From the NCBI GenBank assembly GCA_947489135.1, contig CANLCU010000005.1:1-39758 (forward strand): a DNA stretch of 39,758 nucleotides, written 5' to 3'. Positions 33,549-39,758 of this stretch are shown here, piece by piece. Numbering within the stretch: position 1 is the stretch's first letter; every line of letters begins with the position of its first letter. The DNA is from Micrococcales bacterium. Its GTDB lineage: Bacteria > Actinomycetota > Actinomycetes > Actinomycetales > Microbacteriaceae. The notes beneath the pieces are model-generated. The model was not told the DNA's origin. It searched no databases and saw nothing but the letters and a program-made list of their open reading frames with translations. The translations under genes were made by a program, and so were the position numbers.

Positions 33549-34313
33549 TTACTTTTCTTCTTTTACGTAGCTACCGGTAATTGTTCCGATAAGAGAATCT
33601 GCTGTGAACTCACTTGTTGGAGCATCACGAACAATCTGGCCAAGTCTTAGAACAACAATTCTGTCGGTCACTGCAAGAACGTGAGGAAGAGTGTGTGAGA
33701 TGAAGATAACTCCAAGACCTTTAGCTTTAGCTCTCTTGATTACTTCAAGAACTTCAGCTGACTGTCTTGCACCTAGGTGGTTAGTTGGCTCATCGAGGAT
33801 AAGTACTTTTCTTGCCCATGAAACTGCTCTACCAATTGCAACAGCTTGGCGTTGTCCACCAGATAGTTGAGAGACAGGTCTATTAGAAGAAGGGAATGCG
33901 ATTCCTACTGCTTCTAGATCTGCTTGAGCTTCTTCTTCCATTTGCTTCTTAGCTAGGAAGCCAAGTTTTCCAAAGATGCCTTTAACAAACTTTTCTCTAC
34001 CAAGAAATACGTTCTGGCTAACAGTTAGGTGTTGAGCAAGACCTGAGTCCTGGTACAAAGTTTCAATACCTGCTTCCAGTGCTTCACGAGGGTTAGCCCA
34101 AACTACTGGTTCGCCTTCTAGGAAGATCTCTCCACCATCAGGTGAGTGAGCTCCAGATAGTACCTTTACAAGAGTTGACTTACCAGCACCGTTGTCACCA
34201 ACTAGTCCAACTACTTCACCTGCGTGTAGTTTCAGGCTTGCACCATCAAGCGCAACAACTGCTCCGTAGTTCTTAGATGCGTTTCTTACTTCGTAAATAA
34301 CTTTCTTAGCCAT
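33549..34313 (-). CDS. sugar ABC transporter ATP-binding protein (single NBD, FrcA-like)
   Basis: Walker A GDNGAGKST, signature LSGGQRQAVAIGRA, Walker B KVLILDEPTNHLG. Confidence 0.93.
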   Translation of the reverse strand: MAKKVIYEVRNASKNYGAVVALDGASLKLHAGEVVGLVGDNGAGKSTLVKVLSGAHSPDGGEIFLEGEPVVWANPREALEAGIETLYQDSGLAQHLTVSQNVFLGREKFVKGIFGKLGFLAKKQMEEEAQADLEAVGIAFPSSNRPVSQLSGGQRQAVAIGRAVSWARKVLILDEPTNHLGARQSAEVLEVIKRAKAKGLGVIFISHTLPHVLAVTDRIVVLRLGQIVRDAPTSEFTADSLIGTITGSYVKEEK

Positions 34314-34316
34314 GAT

Positions 34317-35363
34317 CTACTTCCTCGCTGGCTTCTGTAGAGCTTGAATAGCAACGGCTGCAACGATTAGAAGTGCAACAATTACCTGCTTTAGAGATGG
34401 GCTAACAGTAATAACCTTGACCATCAAAAGTCCTGATTGAACTGTGAATAGAACTAGTGTTCCTAGAGCAATTCCAACAATTCTTCCAACACCACCCATT
34501 AGTGATACTCCACCGATAACTACAGCAGCAATTGCATATAGTTCCATACCAGTTCCGTTAGATGGAGAACCAGCTCCTAGTCGGATGTATGCATAGGCAC
34601 CAGCAAGACCTGCTAGGCCACCTGAGAGCATATACACTTTTGTGATTTGTCGAGCTGGTGAGATACCAGCAGCACGGGTAGCGAATGCATTTGAACCTAG
34701 AGCGAAAGTGTGAAGACCGAACTTGGTCTTGTGAAGAATCAGACCACAGATGACTGTGATGATCATCACTGCAAGCACGGTAGTTGAGATAGGTAATTGA
34801 ATACCGAAGATTTCGTAAGGGATGCCGAGCTCCCAGTTGTTAGGGCCTTGCAGTGGCATACCGCCAGAGATGATGATGGCAAGACCTGTCATTGCACCCA
34901 TGGTTGCCAGGGTTGCAATGAATGGAACAATCTTTAGAACATTTATCAGGAAGGCATTTATTGCACCTACCGTGAGCCCTACTAGCAATGAAACAAGTAC
35001 TGCTAGAAGAACGTAAGGAGTTGCATCGCTGCCGCTGGTTGTTGAGTCAAGGCCTAGACCTTTAACTAACACCCAGCCGGCAACGACAGAACTCAAGCTC
35101 ACAGTTGCACCGACCGATAGGTCGATGCCACCTGTGATTACAACAAAGGTTTGAGCAACAGCAAGCAAGATGTAAGAACCCCAGTCATTTAAGACTGTTC
35201 CTAGTGTGCCGGTTGACAGAAAGATACCTTGAGAGGTGATCTGAAATACAACACCTAGGACTACTAGGGTTACTACCAATAGAGTGCTCTGATTGCTGAA
35301 TGAGGCTCTCACCTGATCCAAGAAGCTTTGCTTCTCTACTTCGACTTGCTTGCTGTTGCTCAA
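34317..35363 (-). CDS. sugar ABC transporter permease (ribose/fructose type)
   Basis: FVVITGGIDLSVGATVSLSSVVAG and NAFATRAAGISPARQITKVYMLSG motifs of RbsC-like permeases. Confidence 0.93.
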   Translation of the reverse strand: MSNSKQVEVEKQSFLDQVRASFSNQSTLLVVTLVVLGVVFQITSQGIFLSTGTLGTVLNDWGSYILLAVAQTFVVITGGIDLSVGATVSLSSVVAGWVLVKGLGLDSTTSGSDATPYVLLAVLVSLLVGLTVGAINAFLINVLKIVPFIATLATMGAMTGLAIIISGGMPLQGPNNWELGIPYEIFGIQLPISTTVLAVMIITVICGLILHKTKFGLHTFALGSNAFATRAAGISPARQITKVYMLSGGLAGLAGAYAYIRLGAGSPSNGTGMELYAIAAVVIGGVSLMGGVGRIVGIALGTLVLFTVQSGLLMVKVITVSPSLKQVIVALLIVAAVAIQALQKPARK

Positions 35364-35405
35364 TTTGTGTGTCCTTTATTTATCGAGGAGTCGAATCCGC
35401 TTTAT

Positions 35406-36386
35406 TTACTTAGCAACGTAAGTGTATTTAGCGAAGTCTGCATCTGATGTGTTTGCATCAAGAGTTACGTTAGGAATAACAACATCCTTGACAGATGGAG
35501 TAGTTCCGTTCTTGATGTACTCAACAAGAGTCTTGATAGCTAGACGTGCTTCTGCAGCTGGGTCCTGAGCAATAAGTGCAGTGAATACACCTGACTTGAT
35601 CAGTTCAACGTTTGCAGGGTATGCATCGTAACCAACTAGAGCAATCTTGCCTGTTAGACCCTTAGCCTGAAGTGCAGCAGCTGCACCTGAAGCGTTAGTT
35701 CCATCAATAGCGAAGATACCTGCTAGGTCTGGGTACTTTGTCAACCAGTTGTTTACGTTGCTGTTAGCTGTCTGTGGGTTAGCAGCTGAGTAAGCAACGT
35801 CAACGATCTGGATACCTGGGTAGGTTGAAGCTACGCGCTCTTCGAAACCAACCTGGCGACCAACGTTAGTGGTTGCAGTAGCCGATGTTAGGCCGATAAC
35901 AACCTTGTATGTCTTACCATCTTCGTAACCGATTGCAGCAGCAATTGCGTCAGCAGCCTTTGCTCCACCATCGCCATTGTCACCAGTGATGGTGATAACT
36001 GCGTTTGTGGTGTCGTTGATTGTTGTGTCAACTAGAGCAACTGCGATACCTGCAGCTACAGCCTTGTCAGCTGATGCCTGGAGACCAGTTGGGTCAGTTG
36101 GGATAAGAACTAGACCGTCAGGAGACTGTGCTAGTACGTTGTCTACGATTGGAACCTGAGTTGCCACGTCGTAAGCTGATGGGTCTCCCTGCCATACAAG
36201 GTCAACGCCCTGAGCCAAAGCTTCAGCTTCTGCTCCGACCTTCATTGCCTGGAAGAATGGATCTGATTCTGCACCCATTACGAATGCGATTGTTAGCTTC
36301 TTTTCAGGAGCACAACCTGTGATACCGAGGGTTAGAGCAGCTGCGGTTAGGGCAGCGAAGCTAACCTTCAAAATGCGCTTGTTCAT
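35406..36386 (-). CDS. sugar ABC transporter substrate-binding lipoprotein
   Basis: Lipobox LGITGC; periplasmic-binding-protein fold IAFVMGAESDPFFQAMKVGAEAEA...DGLVLIPTDPTGL...GIFAIDGTNASGA. Confidence 0.92.
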   Translation of the reverse strand: MNKRILKVSFAALTAAALTLGITGCAPEKKLTIAFVMGAESDPFFQAMKVGAEAEALAQGVDLVWQGDPSAYDVATQVPIVDNVLAQSPDGLVLIPTDPTGLQASADKAVAAGIAVALVDTTINDTTNAVITITGDNGDGGAKAADAIAAAIGYEDGKTYKVVIGLTSATATTNVGRQVGFEERVASTYPGIQIVDVAYSAANPQTANSNVNNWLTKYPDLAGIFAIDGTNASGAAAALQAKGLTGKIALVGYDAYPANVELIKSGVFTALIAQDPAAEARLAIKTLVEYIKNGTTPSVKDVVIPNVTLDANTSDADFAKYTYVAK

Positions 36387-36403
36387 AATTTCTCCTTGTT
36401 ATT

Positions 36404-36430
36404 TGCGAGAATTGCGAGAAGGTTCTCGCA
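36404..36430. promoter_or_regulatory. candidate operator: TGCGAGAA-T-TGCGAGAA-GG-TTCTCGCA
   Basis: Perfect palindrome TGCGAGAA GG TTCTCGCA at 36413-36430 plus a directly repeated third half-site at 36404-36411, between divergent sugar-binding-protein and LacI genes. Confidence 0.6.
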
Positions 36431-36530
36431 TTCCGTAGTATTATCATCCCAGTAAGTGAATTTGAATAACAACTTATTTAGGTAACGGTTTGGTGACGAA
36501 GCCGGAGAGTTCGATAGGTAAGGTAAAAAC

Positions 36531-37586
36531 ATGACTGCGAACAAGAGCACGACCATCAACGATGTCGCTGCTGCTTCTGGGGTTTCCAGAGCAACAGTGT
36601 CTAGAGCTCTCTCAGGCTACGGTCGCATCAGCAAAGAAACAGTAGATCACGTAAGGGCTGTCGCTGACAGCCTTGGCTACCGCCCTAATGCTCTCGCAGT
36701 TGCAATGCGTGCTGGTAAAACTAAGACCATAGGTCTTGTTGTGATCTCTGATTTCACTAATGCATTCTTCGATAGAGCTACTAAATCAATTATTGATAGA
36801 GCTAAAGAACTTGGCTTCAGAGTTTTGATCCAACACAGCGATGAAGATGTTGCAGTTGAAAGAGTTGCTGTTGAAACAATGCTTTCTAACCAGGTAGATG
36901 GAATTATTCTTGTGCCTGCATCAAAGACAAAGCACTCTCATCTAACTCCTAAGAAGATTGGTGGCAAACCAGTTGTCATCATTGACAGAAGATTAGACAT
37001 TCCTCGCTTCACTACTGTTACAACCGGTGATGAGGTAGCAGCTGAAGAAGCAGTTGCATATGCAGCTGAAAATGGCCATAAGAAACTTGGTTTCCTTATT
37101 GCGGTTCCTGGAACAACAGGCTTCACTAGTGAAGAACCTGAAATACCTATTACCTCTGTTCAAGAACGTGTTGATGGTTTTGCTAAAGGTGTTACTAAAG
37201 CAAAAGCATCTGCTCTATGGATCTATAGCGAAGATAAGCAAGAAATTGCTGAAGCAGCTGTTGAAAAACTACTTGACTCCCCTAAAGCTCCAACCATCAT
37301 CTTTACCTCAAACAACGACATGCTTTTAGCTGTTTTGAAAGTTGCTGGAGACAGAGGGCTAACTATTGGTAAGGAACTTTCTGTAGTTAGCTTTGACGAT
37401 AGCCCTTGGGCTGCTGCCATGGTTCCAGGTATAACTGTCGTTGCTAGACCAGTTGAAGAACTAGGACACATCGCTGTTACTGAACTGGTTGAAGCCATTG
37501 AAGGTAACACCAAGCCCAAAGAGATTGTTCTGCCAGCTAACCTAATCAAACGTAGCTCGGTAGCCAACCTACTCAAGTCAAAATAG
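36531..37586 (+). CDS. LacI family transcriptional regulator
   Basis: TINDVAAASGVSRATVSRALSGYGRISKETVDHVRAVADSLGYRPNALA HTH and periplasmic-binding-like effector domain. Confidence 0.93.
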   Translation: MTANKSTTINDVAAASGVSRATVSRALSGYGRISKETVDHVRAVADSLGYRPNALAVAMRAGKTKTIGLVVISDFTNAFFDRATKSIIDRAKELGFRVLIQHSDEDVAVERVAVETMLSNQVDGIILVPASKTKHSHLTPKKIGGKPVVIIDRRLDIPRFTTVTTGDEVAAEEAVAYAAENGHKKLGFLIAVPGTTGFTSEEPEIPITSVQERVDGFAKGVTKAKASALWIYSEDKQEIAEAAVEKLLDSPKAPTIIFTSNNDMLLAVLKVAGDRGLTIGKELSVVSFDDSPWAAAMVPGITVVARPVEELGHIAVTELVEAIEGNTKPKEIVLPANLIKRSSVANLLKSK

Positions 37587-37618
37587 ACTGATATCTCTCC
37601 GCTAATTAAGGACGAGAT

Positions 37619-39758
37619 ATGCGAAACAGTATTAGAAAGCCTCTGCTTTCAACGCTTCTCGTTTTCGCTTTCGCGCTTATCCCTACTCAGACAGCAAGTG
37701 CAGCTCAACCTGTATCAGGCATCAGCACAACCATCTATAACGAGGGCACAGATACAGCCGCTGTGTTCTATAACCCGGTTGTGGTTTCTAATGTTGATCT
37801 AACAATGCCTCAGACAACTATTGATGCTCTTAATGCTGATACGAATTCCAGCATTTATCGAACTGCCAATGTAAAGATCACAACAGCCGATGGTGTTGTT
37901 ACTACCCTTAATAACATTGGTGTTCGACTAAAGGGTCAAGCTACTCGAAGACCTATCAACAACTACGACAAAGCTCCTATGAAACTGAAGTTTGATGCTT
38001 TTGTGCCTGGTCAGAAGTTTCTTGGACTTACTCGCATGACTCTAAACAGCATGCTTCAAGACCCATCATTCATTAGAGAAGATACTTCTTACCGTATCTA
38101 TAGAGCCATGGGTTTAGTTGCTCCTAGAACTACCTACTCTTGGGTCACAGTGAACAACGCAGACTTTGGTCTGTATATGAATGTTGAATCCATTGATGGT
38201 CAGATGCTCAAGAGATGGTTGAACCCTGTACATGTGTATAGCTCTAACTGTTATTTAGCAGACCTTACATACAATCAGGATGATTGTTATGACACTAACT
38301 ACGGGGATACCAATAGAACAGATCTAAATGCAGCTGTTGCAGTTTCAGTTCTCAATGGTGCTACCTGGTGGACCGAAGTGAACAAGATTGCCGACATGAC
38401 ATCGGTTATCAACCTAATGGCTACAGACATCTACACATCGAACTGGGATGGCTATACAGATGTTGTTCAGAACAACTACTACATCGTCTTTGATGACACA
38501 GGAAAACTAAAGATCATTCCTTGGGGGCAAGATGGAACTTTCCCTATGGAAGCAGATGCTCAGCTTGATTGGCTAGGTAGAGGTCCTGCCTATAGAAGCT
38601 TTGGTAACCAAGAACGAAGTGTGATGCTTCGAAAGTGTGTTGCCTACGATCCTTGCAAGAAGCTTCTCATCAAAGCTCAGGTGGCTGTCAAAGACAAAGT
38701 AGCTACCCTAGGTATTCCTGAGTTCAAGAACAAAGTTGCTTCTGTCATCAACAATGCCTACATCGCTAATGACTTCAGATCTAACCCAAATGTTGGTTCT
38801 GCTATCTTCTGGCAAAACTGGTTAGATCAATTCTTTCCACAGCGCACTGCTTCGCTAACAGCTTTCCTAAACACTCTTAACCCAGAAGCTCCTGAGATAA
38901 GTGTTGCTGGAGCTAATACTGTCGGCAGCACTCTGACAGCAACAGTAGTTAATTGGGATTACACAGCAACCCTGAATTACCAGTGGTTGAGAAACTCGGT
39001 GGCTATTCCTAATGCAACCGGCACAACATATGTAACAACTTCAGCTGATGCTGGTGCTCTAGTGTCTTTCAAAATACTTGCTACCAAACCTGCAAAGCCT
39101 TCTGCCACCATCTCATCAGTTCCAATTCTTGTAATTAGACCGGCTCTTGCTGCAGCATCCCTAACTGGTGAGGCAAGAGTAGGTGTTCCTCTAGTTGGTG
39201 GCCCACTAGCAGAGTCATCAGCAACGGTTGTCTATAAATGGCTTGCTGATGGCAAAACAATCCCAGGAGCTATTGGCTCAACCTACACACCAACTCCTAG
39301 CGAGTATCAGAAGTCAATAACTCTTCAAACAACAGTTACTCAAGAAGGTTTCCCCGTTGCAGTAACGACAAGCACTGCAAAGATGGTTCTGGGTGGCGTA
39401 ATAAATAAGCCTTCCATCACAGTGAGCGGAACAGCCAAGACAGGTAGCCGTCTAACTATCAACACAACAGTTCCTGCTTCCACTACAGCTTCTTATCAAT
39501 GGTTACGTAATGGCAAGGTAATTTCAGGAGCTACTAAATCTATCTACACACTTCAGTCAGCAGATTACAAAACATCTGTTTCAGGAAAAGTGACTCTTAC
39601 TCGAGCTGGCTATAACACCACATCAACTACTTCATCAGCTCTGAAGGTTGGCATTGGGGAACTAGTTAAGACTCCTGATCCAAAGATTGTTGGAACAGCA
39701 AGAGTAAATAGCACCCTTACCGCTCAAGTAGGAAGCTGGGATAGTGGCGTAGTACTTA
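37619..39758 (+). CDS. secreted CotH-kinase family protein with C-terminal Ig-like repeats (partial, runs off window)
   Basis: Manual translation from ATG at 37619: signal peptide MRNSIRKPLLSTLLVFAFALIPTQTASA; NIGVRLKGQATRR, FLGLTRMTLNSMLQDPSFIREDTSYRIYRAMG, FGLYMNVESIDGQMLKRW, TSNWDGYTDVVQNNYYIVFDDTGKLKIIPWGQDGTF; then YQWLRN-type modules. Absent from the ORF track because it has no stop in the window. Confidence 0.82.
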   Translation, partial: MRNSIRKPLLSTLLVFAFALIPTQTASAAQPVSGISTTIYNEGTDTAAVFYNPVVVSNVDLTMPQTTIDALNADTNSSIYRTANVKITTADGVVTTLNNIGVRLKGQATRRPINNYDKAPMKLKFDAFVPGQKFLGLTRMTLNSMLQDPSFIREDTSYRIYRAMGLVAPRTTYSWVTVNNADFGLYMNVESIDGQMLKRWLNPVHVYSSNCYLADLTYNQDDCYDTNYGDTNRTDLNAAVAVSVLNGATWWTEVNKIADMTSVINLMATDIYTSNWDGYTDVVQNNYYIVFDDTGKLKIIPWGQDGTFPMEADAQLDWLGRGPAYRSFGNQERSVMLRKCVAYDPCKKLLIKAQVAVKDKVATLGIPEFKNKVASVINNAYIANDFRSNPNVGSAIFWQNWLDQFFPQRTASLTAFLNTLNPEAPEISVAGANTVGSTLTATVVNWDYTATLNYQWLRNSVAIPNATGTTYVTTSADAGALVSFKILATKPAKPSATISSVPILVIRPALAAASLTGEARVGVPLVGGPLAESSATVVYKWLADGKTIPGAIGSTYTPTPSEYQKSITLQTTVTQEGFPVAVTTSTAKMVLGGVINKPSITVSGTAKTGSRLTINTTVPASTTASYQWLRNGKVISGATKSIYTLQSADYKTSVSGKVTLTRAGYNTTSTTSSALKVGIGELVKTPDPKIVGTARVNSTLTAQVGSWDSGVVL

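Overview
The window looks like an actinobacterial chromosome segment, probably Microbacteriaceae-like; that is inferred from gene content, not computed. Housekeeping and catabolic genes: a partial tilS-like start, ppa, psuK/psuG, a tocopherol-cyclase-like protein, DUF2207, a DCC thiol oxidoreductase, an FeS-type photolyase with a DUF2256 micro-ORF missing from the ORF track, YciI and nitroreductase proteins, tRNA-Arg(ACG), tRNA-Ser(GCU), and a ribose/fructose-type ABC transporter with a LacI regulator. The accessory part is a cluster of large secreted proteins: a protein with five tandem CBM-like modules and no recognisable catalytic domain; a GH16 glucanase with an InlB-type repeat; a 1274-aa TIG/Ig-like protein; an 846-aa RTX-like protein with 40 uninterrupted nonapeptides; two BspA-like LRR plus InlB B-repeat proteins followed by a DivIVA-like coiled-coil gene; and a truncated CotH-kinase plus Ig-like protein. 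Other observations: a katG 3' remnant, a degenerate tRNA-Arg copy, palindromic operator candidates upstream of the CBM gene and the sugar-binding-protein gene, a Z-DNA-prone tract, and several clear intrinsic terminators. All family calls come from reading motifs; no database search was run.
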